Source: Arion vulgaris
Taxonomy: Eukaryota > Mollusca > Gastropoda > Stylommatophora > Arionidae
NCBI GenBank assembly: GCA_020796225.1
Contig: CM036767.1
Location: 23,743,138 to 23,807,137 of the forward strand
Length of the DNA stretch: 64,000 nucleotides
Reading direction: 5' to 3'
Shown here: positions 43,425 through 55,207 of the stretch, in pieces
Layout of the letters: each line of letters opens with the position of its first letter
Numbering within the stretch: position 1 is the first letter of the stretch
Program-made: the position numbers and the translations under genes
The notes under the pieces: model-generated
Told to the model about the DNA's origin: nothing
The model's database searches: none
Seen by the model: the letters and a program-made list of their open reading frames with translations, nothing else

Positions 43425-43745
43425 TTAACTATCATCATCAAATAGCTTGTACTGAGCAGAACATTGCAACTCCAACAGTCCTCCGAATTTCTCTCTCTCA
43501 TATGCCAGATGTCCTGCCTCTGCAGCCGTCACGTTCAAACCATCAGTTACATCCGGAATCCATCTTCTCCGTGGTCTTCCACTTTTTCTCTTTGCCTGTA
43601 TGCCTCCTTCCATGATGGTCTTCTCCAGCCCTTCGTGTCTTTTTATATGTCCAAAATATCTCAATTTTCTCTTTCTTATTTGCAACTAAAAATCTTGATG
43701 TGACAATGGAAAGGTAAAGAGATAAATACTGCAATAGCTTGAACA
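43425..43745 (-). pseudogene. LG LINE C-terminal end
   Basis: Minus strand: RKRKLRYFGHIKRHEGLEKT, IMEGGIQAKRKSGRPRRRW, IPDVTDGLNVTAAEAGHLAY and EREKFGGLLE, then a (GAT)n tail. A clean 86-codon open stretch (43685-43425). It lies tail to tail with the plus-strand relic at 42790-43420. Confidence 0.87.
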
Positions 43746-44249
43746 TGGGGCATGGGCAAGACTAGTGGGCAGATCTGAGCAAGGATTCGGATGATCGTGC
43801 GAGATGGTAAACCATGACTGTCTATGCTTATTAACATGGCACATGGTGATATCTATATAATCCATGTTTTTATTGTCCCAAACATGGCGTTGAGTATATG
43901 CATAATCAATCTGAGATACTCAGAAACTTGGCGAGACGAAATATGAACTACACATTTGCCAAGCTGACCTATTTTATTGATGGTGATTCTCACATAATTT
44001 GTGTTATCCCGATACTCTAAAAGTAGGATAGTTCGTGGACACTCCGGCTAAAGTTCAACGTGTTTCTGTTGCTTCTGTTTCATAATCAGTAAAAAGTACA
44101 ATGCTCCGAAAGCTTGGAAAGACTCACAATCTTTCGAGGAAATGAACAATGCCGTGAGATGTGATGGCTCCTACTTAGGGTCTATCTCGTTGATATTGAA
44201 TCGTTATATCAGGGAAAATGTTTAGGATGTGTGTATGTATCATCATCAA
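43746..44249. other. No recognised feature
   Basis: Unique-looking sequence without arrays, element ends or useful open frames. Confidence 0.5.
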
Positions 44250-44722
44250 CATCGTTTAGAGCAAACTATTGTACAGCAAACTATGCTAGAGCAAACTATG
44301 CTAGAGCAAACTATGCTAGAGCAAACTATGCTAGAGCAAACTATTCTAGAGTTAACATGTATCATCAACATCGCTTAGAGCAAACTATTCTAGAGTTAAC
44401 ATGTATCATCAACATCGCTTAGAGCAAACTATGCTAGAGTTAACATGTATCATCAACATCGCTTAGAGCAAACTATGCTAGAGTTAACATGTATTATCAT
44501 CAACATCGCTTAGAGCAAACTATGCTAGAGTTAACATGTATTATCATCAACATCGCTTAGAGCAAACTATGCAGAGTTAACATGTATTATCATCAACATC
44601 GCTAGAGCAAACTAGCTAGAGTTAACATGTATTATCATCAACATCGCTTAGAGCAAACTATGCTAGAGTTAACATGTATTATCATCAACATCGCTTAGAG
44701 CAAACTATGCTAGAGTTAACAG
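44250..44722. repeat. 47-bp minisatellite with a 15-bp submonomer
   Basis: Starts with five copies of AGCAAACTATGCTAG, then about nine long units of ATGTATTATCATCAACATCG, CTTAGAGCAAACTATGCTAG and AGTTAAC (44 or 47 bp depending on an extra TAT). Confidence 0.95.
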
Positions 44723-44814
44723 ACACATATCTACTTATTCGTGGGCCTAATTCTAACAGTTATCTTATTAAGATTACAGCTGAAATATTTGAGTACTGCG
44801 TCACTTTCTCCAGG

Positions 44815-45050
44815 AATGTGTTTCTAGCAAATTGAACACTGACATTGGCTAGGACAGCTCTCCGGTGGACATCGAATAGAAAGAGAAGGCCTGGATCAAC
44901 AATGAAAACACGGAAAAGAAAAACAGGAGAGTTTAAAATTTGTGGATTGAAGTGTGAAACAACTGGTAGAAAGCAGACAAAACAACAAGAATAGAAATCT
45001 CTTGTAGTAGAAGTCTTAAGTATGCAAACGGGACACGAAAAATATATAGA
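44815..45050. repeat. Dispersed repeat D1, copy 1
   Basis: AAAATTTGTGGATTGAAGTG, AACAACTGGTAGAAAGCAG, GAAATCTCTTGTAGTAGAAG and CAAACGGGACAC recur in the same order, diverged, at 49555-49770. Class unknown; no protein match recognised on either strand. Confidence 0.6.
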
Positions 45051-45279
45051 TAGATAAAAATTGATTAGCACCACAGTCGTTAAAATATATGTTATGTACG
45101 TCTGTCTAACTGCACTGTACGTCAGCTCTTATTGGTTATTGTTTACTAAACTGACGTCATTGCACTTCGGGAATTCCCATAGGTGATCAGTCTCCCCCAA
45201 CAGATATCGAAGAGTATGCATACTGATTGTTCCCGTAGCTGGCTGATTAAAGACACTTCTCACTATGCCCCTCATGCAT

Positions 45280-46490
45280 CTAGTTCTACTTGTAACTGAT
45301 GCACATAGTTTTCTTCTTTATACCTCTTCCCATTGCCAGGCTTGTCGTGACTCTTTACCATTCTCTCAACTCTTGCGCCTTCGTCGCCTCTGTAGCGAGG
45401 ACGATGATTTTCTCGATAGAGCTCACGGGATGCTTGATTTCTTTCGTAAGCGCTTATACCCGGGTAAGGTGTTTGCTTCTGCTATGCGGCGCGATCAGCA
45501 AATTTCTCGCCAGGAGGCCTCTCTAACCAGCATAGAACTTCCAATTCTGACAGGGTGAAACTTGTCTTAACTTTCCACCCTCATAGTTCCCATGTGAAGA
45601 AAGTCTTATTCCGTCATCTCTCCATTCTTCAGTCTGATCCTGAGACACGTTCAATCTTCCAACACTATCCTTTGGTGGCGTACAGACGGGACAGAAGCCT
45701 TAAGGATATGTTGGTTCACAGTCACCTCAAGCCTAATATCCAGAGTCATTTTGGCACCATCCAGTGTGGCCGTCGGCGCTGCAACACGTGTGTTTATGTA
45801 ATACAGACCCGCACTGTGTCTTTTCCAAAAGCCACGTTCGTTATTGAAGACAGTTTCACGTGCGAGTCCGTAATATTATCTATGCCATTATCTGCAAGCG
45901 GTGCAACAAGGCCTATATTGGGGAAACCGGCAGGAGACTCAGTGACCGATTCGCCCAACACTTGCGCGATATACGCCAATGCTCTGTGACCCTGTAGCTA
46001 CCCATTTCAATGATACTGGCCATTCAGGAGCTTGCAATGTCCAGGTCACAGCCATCCGATCATGTTCCTCTGATGATCGTAGTCGATTTGCTCTGGAGAA
46101 CCGTTTTATTTCGTTATATGGTACCTTGCGGCCTCTTGGACTCAACGCATTACATTCCTATGCTTTTTAGTACTTTCTCATCTCATGCCTTGTAATCTAT
46201 ATGTGTATTTGCTTCATATATATAATTTATATTTTCACTTGTTTGTATATTGTTTCTCTTCTTTCCACTTCTAGTTTTGTGTTGCACTCATTTCGTTATT
46301 CGTTTTTATTCCCAGTTCATTAGATACATTTGCATGTTTCGTTATCGTCCATTTGTAAGTGTTCTCTATAATTCGTCACTCCTGTTGTGTTGTTTGCTTG
46401 ATAAAGGCCTTTGGTCGAAACGTTGCTGTTTATCGTCACTGTTTCTGTATTTTGTAAAACTATAGTACTTTGTTTGTACGTGTTTCGCTA
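45280..46490 (+). mobile_element. Penelope-like element, 3' part, copy 2
   Basis: Plus frames in order: CSEDDDFLDRAHGMLDFFRK (45400-45450), YPGKVFASAMRRDQQISRQE, then after a shift KLVLTFHPHSSHVKKVLFRH, PETRSIFQHYPLVAYRRDRS, SHLKPNIQSHFGTIQCGRRR with the CNTC cluster, and KATFVIEDSFTCES. After a second shift comes the GIY-YIG nuclease: IYAI, CKRCNKAYIGETGRRLSDRF and AQHLRDIRQCS (45880-45990), then PVATHFNDTGHSGACNVQ and GTLRPLGLNALHSYAF. The 3' untranslated part runs to about 46490. Penelope-like proteins couple an RT to this endonuclease; here the RT is absent and shifts inactivate the rest. Confidence 0.85.
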
Positions 46491-46690
46491 CTTGTACAAC
46501 GCGTAGCTCCAAAGTACTTAAATCGTTGGATCGATTCAACATCTAATTTAGTGTTCTCCTCCAGCAGACATTCGCGAAAAGACCGAAGAACATCTCCATT
46601 TTCCATCTTCAACTTCCCAACAATCGATGTTGTTGATGCAAGCCTGTCCGCTCTTAAAGATCTAAGATAAAAGATAGTCACATCAGCAGT
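46490..46690 (-). pseudogene. LR RNase H C-terminal fragment, antisense
   Basis: Minus strand: LRADRLASTTSIVGKLKMEN, GDVLRSFRECLLEENTKLDV and ESIQRFKYFGATRCT align column by column with GNERADTLASTSSIVGEMKM and what follows at 11230-11400. It begins inside the ERAD motif, so only the tail of RNase H is kept. Confidence 0.85.
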
Positions 46691-46794
46691 CACCGGGAAC
46701 TAAGTCGCTTTTTCGGTGAGAGTACTCCGGTCTTGGAGTCACTACTACAGTCAATTAGATATAGTGTGCTTGCATCTAGCCAGCAGCCACCCAT

Positions 46795-47040
46795 ATTAAC
46801 TTTTGTAGAACTCAGGTCCAGAGTCATTTAGCAGTATACATGTAACATCCCCAGGTACTGGATTGGATTTTAATTTATGAAGACAGGACAAGTATTTCAC
46901 TGCCGAGTGTTGCCCAAAACACGAACTCTGTAGCTCCAGCAACAATCTTAACGATCTCATGAACAATACTAAAATATGTAACAGTCCGAATTCGAACCCA
47001 CAAAACGACATACAGTTGTCTTAACCACTTGACCATATAG
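46795..47040 (-). mobile_element. S1 SINE, antisense, head expanded
   Basis: Minus strand: TATATGGTCAAGTGGTTAAG (A box, 47040-47020), GTGGGTTCGAATTCGG (B box), GTTCATGAGATCG, GTTGCTGGAGCTACAGAGTT and GGGCAACACTCGGCAG. The usual 3' end is replaced by unmatched sequence after about 46900. The head and its upstream flank continue as the 49-bp array. Confidence 0.85.
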
Positions 47041-47455
47041 ATCCCTATATACAGGTAGACACAGTTGTCTTAACCACTTGGCCATATAGATCCCTATATA
47101 CAGGTAGACACAGTTGTCTTAACCACTTGGCCATATAGATCCCTATATACAGGTAGACACAGATGTCTTAACCACTTGACCATATAGATCCCTATATACA
47201 GGTAGACACAGTTGTCTTAACCACTTGACCATATAGATCCCTATATACAGGTAGACACAGTTGTCTTAACCACTTGGCCATATAGATCCCTATATACAGG
47301 TAGACACAGTTGTCTTAACCACTTGGCCATATAGATCCTCATATACAGGTAGACACAGTTGTCTTAACCACTTGACCATATAGATCCCTATATACAGGTA
47401 GACACAGTTGTCTTAACCACTTGGCCATATAGATCCCTATATACAGGTAGACACA
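47021..47455. repeat. 49-bp minisatellite, nine copies, includes the S1 A box
   Basis: TTAACC starts at 47021, 47070 and so on to 47413, spacing 49 exactly. The unit reads TTAACCACTTGGCCATATAG, ATCCCTATATACAGGTAGAC, ACAGTTGTC. On the minus strand each unit carries TATATGGCCAAGTGGTTAAG, the start of the S1 tRNA-like head. Confidence 0.97.
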
Positions 47456-47459
47456 GATG

Positions 47460-48460
47460 CATACATACTCTGATATATACACATGTATACACTAGATACA
47501 TACAGGGAGTAGAGAAACAAAGAAATAATACTATACATGAATCTGTGGCACAAATAGATATCCAGGTTAGAAAGTATTAAATGAGCATGATCTTGTTCTA
47601 TAACACAAGTATATATATATATGTATGTATATGTGAAAGTAATCAAATGAGCATAAACTTTTCTATAACACAGTATATTATATATTTATATAGGTGTATA
47701 TGTTATATATTAGCCTTGTAGAAAGTAGAACATTAGAACTATATTTCATTTGTATACAGTAATAGAGATGCAGAACTGAAAAATAGAATTAAACGAGATC
47801 TGCCCTTGCTCTAGTTTCATGGTTGTGTTGGAAATGTGTGATATAGATTAAAGGGGCAATGTCTAAAATAAAATGACTGATAAACAACAGACCCAGTCAG
47901 CATATAATAAAAATGACTGATAAACAATAGACCCAGTCAGCATATAAAGGGTAACTGTGCAGTGCAAGGGCCTGATATTATTTTACAACCTTGACCCAGT
48001 CGCATTCTGTGAGTCATGACCTTCATTGGTGATATCACTAAACCAAGAAATGTGTGGCAGTCACGAACGCCAGATATGTCCCATCTAGGAACATTATTTC
48101 GGACAAAAATGCTGTGCTCGTAAAATACTGCGTTACATTTTGTCTAAAAAATATTACCGGATCTGCACAGGGGATAACACATAGGGGATAACACATTGCT
48201 GCAGAAACGCATGGTAAACATTGTGTTTCTGTAGCAACTCACACACATCTCTCAATCATGGGCATCCACATACATTTTTCCGGGGAGGATGGGGAGCAAA
48301 ATATAAAAACAATTAATTGGTAGTTTACAATGCTGAAATGGAGAAAATCCGAATCAGATCAAATTTTCATTGTGTGCTGTGTGTTTCGAAATATGAGATT
48401 CTTACAAATTAATTTCATCTTTTCGATAGATTCTCATAGCTAAATCTGTGTCTGTCCTCA
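47460..48460. other. Unassigned, short TA/GTAT-rich tracts
   Basis: Simple-sequence bits at 47610-47700 and a 52-bp direct duplication (about 47868-47945, AAAATGACTGATAAACAACA and GACCCAGTCAGCATATAA). No gene. Confidence 0.55.
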
Positions 48461-48464
48461 TAAA

Positions 48465-49275
48465 TATGGTCTGTACCATAATTCATTACTTGGTCTGTAA
48501 CCTATATTTCAGCTACTTGGTCTGTACCTCATATCCAGCTACTTGGTCTGTACTCATATATCTCAGTTACTTGGTCTGTACCTCACATATCTCAGCTACT
48601 TGGTCTGTACCTCATATACTCAGTTACTTGGTCTGACCATATACCTCAGTTACTTGGTCTGTACCTCATACTAGCTACTGATCTGACCAACCTCAGTTAC
48701 TTGGTCTGTACTCATATACTAGTTACTGTCTGTACCTCATAACTCAGTTACTTGGTCTGTACTTCATATATCTCAGTTACTTGGTCTGTACCATATAAAC
48801 CTCAGTTACTTGGTCTGTACCTCATATCTCAGTACTTGGTCTGTACCTATAATACCTCAGTTACTTGGTCTGTACCATATAAACCTCAGTTACTTGGTCT
48901 GTACCTCATATATCTCAGTTACTTGGTCTGTACCTCATATATCTCAGTTACTTGGTCTGTACCTCATATATCTCAGTTACTTGGTCTGTACTCATATAAC
49001 TCTTCAATACTCACTTCGGTCTGTACTTCATATACTCAACTACTCGGTCTGTACTCATATACTCTCAACTACTCGGTCTGTACTCATATACTTCATGACT
49101 ACTCCGTCTGTACTTCATATATCTCAACTACTGGTCTGTACTTCATCATACTTCAACACTAAGTTCTTGTACTTTCATATCTTCAACTACTCGGTCTGTA
49201 CTTCATATATCTCAACTACTCGGTCTGTACTTCATATACTTCAGCTACTCGGTCTGTACCTCATATACCTCAACT
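48465..49275. repeat. 29-bp minisatellite, about 28 copies
   Basis: The unit is CTTGGTCTGTACCTCATATA followed by TCTCAGTTA. The distal part has CTCGGTCTGTACTTCATATA. Many units miss one to three bases. The 136- and 156-codon plus frames here are not genes. Confidence 0.94.
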
Positions 49276-50200
49276 GTTAAGTCATTTGATGGTGAGTTAG
49301 CCAGGCGTAGTTTCAACAGGAAATATGGAACGGGCTGACCTCAGCCAACTCCTGCAAGTTTTACTAATTGAATTATTGTATCTTTAGCAAACGTTGATGT
49401 GTCAATACTATATTCTAACAAACAATTTCAATAATAGTCACTCTATAACATAATACTAATGAGAAATGACATACCTTCATTTGTCTTCAGCTTCATCTTT
49501 TTTTTTTATAAAATGATCATCTACTGCAACCCTTCTTCTTTAGGTGTAGTTTTAGCCCTCCATTATCCACATATTCTCTGATAGACAGTGGATGAAGAAA
49601 GAATGAATGGGAGTCCAAATGAAATAGGGAGAGGATCTGTGGAAAGAGAGTTGAAAATTTGCAGCTTGACATGAGAGAAACAATTAGTAGAAACACGGTA
49701 TAACGTCAACAATGAAGATCTCTTGTGGAAATCTGATGTGTCAAACGGGACACAAAGAGGATACAGATATCGATCGTCTGATCTGGTGGTCTGATCTCAT
49801 GCGTCGCCACTGATCTTTTCTATACGCTTTCTCTTATAATTGAGTACCTGTATTATAAGCGTGTGTGTGTCTGCACAAAACTCAAATAACTTTGTTTCTT
49901 TCTTTTGCGCTCGTTCTTATCAATCAAGTCAACCACTCTTTGTGATCTTTGGGGTTTGCGTTGAGAACGCGAGTACGTTGCGGATCCGTTAAGACATTAC
50001 ATCAACTAGGACAGACGTAATAAAAAACTCCACTTTATCGTTTCAAATCTGTAGTTATATTGTGACATGGTATTCGATCTGATTGGTCACAGGGAAGTAT
50101 CAGAGCCGACTCATGCCAGAATATTTTTTTAGGAGAGGAGGGAGCAAATTGTTCCAGTAATATTTCCACAAATAAGAAATAGTCTGAAAACTTTGTCATG
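49276..50200. repeat. Unassigned region containing dispersed repeat D1 copy 2
   Basis: D1 sequence lies at about 49555-49770 (TTGAAAATTTGCAGCTTGAC, GAAACAATTAGTAG, AGATCTCTTGTGGAAATC, CAAACGGGACAC). At 49930-49960 CCACTCTTTGTGATCTTTGG hints at an antisense S3 scrap. Nothing else is supported. Confidence 0.55.
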
Positions 50201-50204
50201 TCTT

Positions 50205-50445
50205 GCAAAAACGGATAGACTGTCCGAAGTAATTTGTCAGCCACATGAATAGACTTTCCCAAGTAGCTTGTTAGCCACATGAATAGACTGTCCCAGGTAA
50301 CTTGTTAGCCACATGAATAGACTGTCCCAAGTAATTTGTCAGCCACATGAATAGACTGTCCCATGTAATTTGTCAGCCACATGAATAGACTGTCCCAAGT
50401 AACTTGTTAGCCACATTAATAGATTGTCCCAAGTAACTTGTTAGC
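50205..50445. repeat. 34-bp minisatellite, about 7 copies
   Basis: The unit is AGCCACATGAATAGACTGTC followed by CCAAGTAACTTGTT, with AATTTGTC variants. Confidence 0.95.
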
Positions 50446-50554
50446 GACAAGCAAACAGCGAGACTCTTTATTGCGTGAATTTGCTGTTGGCGCCATTGAT
50501 CATCTGCTGTATCTAACTTGCCAATTCGCTGTAAAACGATGGATTCCAATACAT

Positions 50555-50740
50555 TAACAATGCTTGTTATTGTTGTTTTTTGTCTTTCGCCAGAAATGAA
50601 TTCAGGCGTAGTCAGGACGCATAATGTGGCGTATTTTTTATATTTACACAAATGCATGTTTTCTTTATCGCTAGTGTCCTTCACATTTCAGAAGAGTCTT
50701 ACTGCGTCTGCAGAAGTACTTGTAATTGACATCCACAAGA
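50555..50740 (-). mobile_element. S4 retroposon, antisense, diverged
   Basis: AGAAATGAATTCAGGCGTAG, TCAGGACGCATAATGTGGCG and AGTACTTGTAATTGACATCC match S4 at 31130-31180 and 39540-39570. No target duplication seen. Confidence 0.65.
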
Positions 50741-51179
50741 TTTTGGCCACAAATTTTTACCCCAAGCTGGCCTTGAATCTTCCTTCGCTAGCAACTTCAC
50801 TATCAGCGGCCCTCTAACAAGTGTTCCAACCCCAAGCTTTATCTTACAACAGGACCGATATCAATAAGACCATCGGGTGTCAACCAATTGTTCCAGTTTC
50901 AAGACTTCTATATCGTCCTCAATTTTTGTTGAACAAATAGTCAATATCGAGGCTCAATAACAAAAATAGATCGATTTTATAACGGAAAACGTGGCAACGA
51001 TCTCGAGTACATTTCAACTGTGGTGATTAAAACTAGATTCAGACGATTGTCGCCACAATGTGGAGAAATGTGGAGATAACATGTGGAGAAAGTTATTTTA
51101 TATCTACATGATGACAAAGTTGTGTATCCCCCTCAAGACCGAAGCAACATCACGGGAATGCTCAACACATTTATTCCAT
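50741..51179. other. No recognised feature
   Basis: No array, boundary or recognisable protein. The 145-codon frame starting at 51060 crosses a minisatellite and has no domain. Confidence 0.5.
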
Positions 51180-51280
51180 GATGATTGTTACCCAGTACTG
51201 CATTGCAGTATAACAATATTGTTACCCAGTACTGCATTGCAGTATAACAATACTGTTACCCAGTACTGCAGTGCTATCCG
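51180..51280. repeat. 34-bp repeat, three copies
   Basis: The unit is GTTACCCAGTACTGCATTGC followed by AGTATAACAATATT. It contains the palindrome ACTGCATTGCAGT. Confidence 0.95.
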
Positions 51281-51737
51281 AGTCGTTGAGCGTCTACATT
51301 TTTTATATGAAATAGTACCTAAAAGTTTTTTCCATCAAATTGAACCATTTGTTGTCGTGGTTCTGATGACCAAGTTTAGCTGTTCTCTGCAAGATATATA
51401 TTTTAATTCACCGACTATAAGTTCCCAGTATGGTCCAAGTGAATCAACTGTGTACTTTCTAATAGTCTTTGCGAATCAATGTCAACTACAATGCTGATAC
51501 TCTGCTAAAGTGTAGCGTTCATATCTTGCTCTAAGTCTATCTCGTAGTTGAAGAGAAAGATCACATTTCGTGTCTTGTAATCTAACAAAATGTTCTTTGT
51601 TAGACGATTAAACAAATTCTTTTAGCCACGAAAAGCCAAACCTTGGTAATAGAGATATGAAATTTGCTAAAATTAGAAACTTTAGATGTTTTAGATTTTC
51701 CTCAATATTATCTTTTCTCTTAAAATGTATAATATTA
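51281..51737. other. No recognised feature
   Basis: The minus frame 51608-51856 (ending LILANFISLLPRFGFSWLKE) starts inside the next array. No domain recognised and no second copy. Confidence 0.45.
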
Positions 51738-52128
51738 ACATTCATAAGTTTCAGATGACGAGTTTTTTGTATATGTTCACAGCACTGTGGCATCTTTGTT
51801 CTTCGGACTGGATTCATGCATAAGTTTGAGATGACGAGTTTTTTGTATATGTTCACAGCACTGTGGCATCTTTGTTCTTCGGACTGGATTCATGCATAAG
51901 TTTCAGATGACGAGTTTTTTGTATATGTTCACAGCACTGTGGCATCTTTGTTCTTCGGACTGGATTCATGCATAAGTTTGAGATGACGAGTTTTTTGTAT
52001 ATGTTCACAGCACTGTGGCATCTTTGTTCTTCGGACTGGATTCATTCATAAGTTTCAGATGACGAGTTTTTTGTATATGTTCACAGCACTGTGGCATCTT
52101 TGTTCTTCGGACTGGATTCATGCTGTGT
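51738..52128. repeat. 76-bp minisatellite, five copies
   Basis: Unit spacing is 76 bp (TAAG at 51745, 51821 and so on). The unit contains GATGACGAGTTTTTTGTATA, TGTTCACAGCACTGTGGCAT and CTTTGTTCTTCGGACTGG. Copies are almost identical (TTCAG or TTGAG alternate). Confidence 0.97.
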
Positions 52129-52264
52129 CTGCAATTCTTTCATGTTTTTCCAGTTTCTAAATCCTTTGTTGACACAAGTAATATTTCAGAATGTTTCACC
52201 TGGACGTACAATATTGACATGAAAATGATGACACCTTAAATGTAATACATCATCATGCATACCT

Positions 52265-52335
52265 GAGTTTCTCTACCTCTCTCTATTTCTCTCTCTATCT
52301 TTCTCTCTCTCTCTCTCTCGCTCTCTCTCTCTTTA
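52265..52335. repeat. CT microsatellite
   Basis: (CT)n with a few interruptions, within unassigned sequence 52129-52660. Confidence 0.95.
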
Positions 52336-52669
52336 ACACTGTTTTACCTTCCCGCCTCAGGATATATCTCTCTCGCGCGATCCCCGCAGACCAGGATATC
52401 TAAAGATTTATAGAAAAAAGTCTCATTCCTACGCTTCGTACATACTGACTTTAACTGTCTCTGTTACTTATGTGATCTACCTTTTTACGTGGAAGAACTT
52501 TTACCGTCTTTCCACTGTATCTGAGTAGTATTACCCTTCGAGTCTGTTGGTCATCATTCTGCCTCTTTGGTTGAATCATTTATTTTGTTGTATCTTACGA
52601 AGTTCAGTTTTGATGTTGCACCCACTTTTTTCCTGATGTTTTCAATCCTCAATCGTTATCTTCTTGATA

Positions 52670-53500
52670 CTTTCGGCATTCTGCATAAACACTTCCTCTC
52701 TGTCGCGACCACCGTTCTTCTATCGTTTGATATCAACGCCTAGGTTCGTCGCTGATAGCATAATTTGTGGAGAAATATTGTGTTGTGTCATCCAACACCA
52801 GTTCAAAAATGTTGCTATCTTGGGTCAATGGTCACTGCCTGCCTCTTGATGAAGAAATCAACGCTCGTATAGAGAGTACGGCTACTACATTCGGCAAACT
52901 ATCAAAGCGAGCGTAGGACAACATAAAACTGACATTGCAGACGAAGATTCAAATATATCGAGCCTGTGTAATTAGTTCTTTACTACATGGCTCAAAACAT
53001 GGACAACCTACTCAAGACATGAGAGGAGGCTTAACATCTGTCACCTTCAATGTCTCCGAACTTCAGGTGGTACGACAAGATAACCAACTCTGAAGTACTG
53101 CAATATGCAAACCTGCCTTAAATTATGGACAGGCTCAGCAGTGGACGACTAAGATGGCTGGGGCATGTGAGAAGAATGGAAACTTATCGCATACCAAAAC
53201 AAATGTTGTTCTGTGAACTTTTGGAGCTGAAAAGGCACCAGGACAGACAACTGCTCAGATATATAGATGTCTGCAAAGCCTCAATGACTTTTCTATAGGT
53301 CCCAGCACATGGGAAAAAATAGCTATGACAAAGTTGTGTGGAAAGCAATATTGCGCAAGGGCGCAGAGTCTTTGAGAAGAGACTTATGTATGAGCTGAAC
53401 GACAAGAGAGAAAAGCGAAAACCCAGAAGTTGTCACAGTAAAACACTTGCCAATTGACAGGCTGTAAAGACGATAAGGCCATATGTATATATATAATGTG
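52670..53500 (+). pseudogene. LJ LINE C-terminal relic, copy 1
   Basis: Plus frames: LDEEINARIESTATTFGKLS (52845-52905), QTKIQIYRACVISSLLHGS, then WYDKITNSEVLQYANLP (53071-53121), GRLRWLGHVRRMETYRIPK, QMLFCELLELKRHQDR, and after shifts TWEKIAMTKLCGKQY to the 3' end around 53500. RLRWLGHVxRM with a following FCELxEGKRxxGxP is a typical LINE C-terminus. The 3' end matches 60255-60330 on the minus strand. No RT palm remains. Confidence 0.82.
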
Positions 53501-53581
53501 TTGTACAAGACCTGGGTATTCGGCACATGAAAATTGTTTGAAATATTTGATTTTGAAACGGTGTTCAGACATTTCAGAATA

Positions 53582-53812
53582 TTCCATGAGCATATGTTAA
53601 GATTATATTCATAACATCATGTATATGTTAAGATTATATTCATAACATCATGTATATGTTAAGATTATATTCATAACGTCATGTATATGTTAAGATTATA
53701 TTCATAACGTCATGTATATGTTAAGATTATATTCATAACGTCATGTCTATGTTAAGATTATATTCATAACGTCATGTATGTTAAGATTATATTCATAACG
53801 TCATGTATATAG
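53582..53812. repeat. 31-bp minisatellite, about 7.5 copies
   Basis: The unit is CATGTATATGTTAAGATTAT followed by ATTCATAACGT (early copies end CATCAT). Confidence 0.96.
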
Positions 53813-53888
53813 CATTGAAATCTGGTGTTCTGTCAATGCTGGTAATTATGGGATAGTCCGTTTACAAATGTTTGTCTCTGTTTAAACA

Positions 53889-53980
53889 TATTAGTTTATT
53901 AGCACAGCTTTGCTACAGTATTAGTTTATTAGCACAGCTTTGCTACAGTATTAGTTTATTAGCACAGCTTTGCTACAGTT
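53889..53980. repeat. 30-bp repeat, three copies
   Basis: TATTAGTTTATTAGCACAGC followed by TTTGCTACAG, nearly identical copies. Confidence 0.96.
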
Positions 53981-54089
53981 TTCCCCAAACGTCAAACAAT
54001 ATCGCCGTTATGCAAAATCTAAGTTACATTTCGACAGGTCAATGACATATTCCTTTGGTCGACAGAAATATAAGAGTGCACGCCATAAT

Positions 54090-54475
54090 TTCATATCAAT
54101 ACAATAGATAACATTTCATATCAATACAATAGATAGCATTTCATATCAATACAATAGATAACATTTCATATCAATACAATAGATAGCATTTCATATCAAT
54201 ACAATAGATAACATTTCATATCAATACAATAGATAACATTTCATATCAATACAATAGATAACATTTCATATCAATACAATAGATAACATTTCATATCAAT
54301 ACAATAGATAACATTTTCTACTAGTCATATCAATACAATAGATAACATTTCATATCAATACAATAGATAACATTTCATATCAATACAATAGATAACATTT
54401 CATATCAATACAATAGATAACATTTCATATCAATACAATAGATAACATTTCATATCAATACATAATAGATAACAA
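54090..54475. repeat. 25-bp minisatellite, about 15 copies
   Basis: CATTTCATATCAATACAATA followed by GATAA, with GATAG variants in early copies and a disruption at 54312-54325. Confidence 0.96.
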
Positions 54476-54749
54476 TTTCTGATCAAACTGTAATTCTTGA
54501 AAAGGCAAACATTTGTAAAAGCACTATATAGATATGTTTGAGATCTCCGAATTGTAAGATAGTATATATCTCTAAGTCTCGATGAAACGTTTAGTCAGAT
54601 TCGAATATTTGATTTGTTGTTTTCAAACTGATCATGTAACTGACTACAGTCACGTGACAATGCTTATCTGAAAATGTTTTGACATTGAATTTATGATTAC
54701 AATCAAATATTCATTTTTTTACTGATAAAGTATAATTAACTATATAATT

Positions 54750-54960
54750 CAGAACATTTTAGAACATTTGGTTACAACAGGAAAAATACAAGGGAAGAGA
54801 GATAGAGGGAGAAAGGAACACAATTCCGGACGACTTACAATCGTGGCTCGGCAATGGTTCGGTGACGGAGTTGGTGGATTATACCAGAGACAGACAGATG
54901 TGAAGAGACATGATTGCCTACGCCAACCGGCACGGCACTTGATTGATTAATCAATTGAAA
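54750..54960 (+). pseudogene. LINE C-terminal end (LG-like)
   Basis: Plus frames: VTTGKIQGKRDRGRK (54770-54815) then, in the next frame, LQSWLGNGSVTELVDYTRDR and MIAYANRHGT (54835-54940). This matches the end of LINE proteins with RDRWRxMIAYANRHGT. An antisense copy of the same end lies at 56515-56730. Confidence 0.78.
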
Positions 54961-55009
54961 TATGTGCCAATGCACTTCTGCGTGATATGTTATAGTCAGT
55001 GTAGATTGT

Positions 55010-55205
55010 CGTGATATGTTATAGTCAGTGGTAGATTGTAAATCAGTTATAGACTGTAGTCAGTGGTAGACTGTAAATCAGTTATAGACTGTAGTCAGTG
55101 GTAGATTGTAAATCAGTTATAGACTGTAGTCAGTGGTAGATTGTAAATCAGTTATAGACTGTAGTCAGTGGTAGACAGTAAATCAGTTATAGACTGTAGT
55201 CAGTG
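55010..55205. repeat. 35-bp minisatellite, about 5 copies
   Basis: TAGACTGTAGTCAGTGGTAG followed by ATTGTAAATCAGTTA. Confidence 0.96.
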
Positions 55206-55207
55206 GT

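Noticed and set aside
51608..51856. 82-codon minus frame ending LLPRFGFSWLKEFV
   Set aside because: Half of it is the 76-bp array; the rest matches nothing I recognise and has no second copy.
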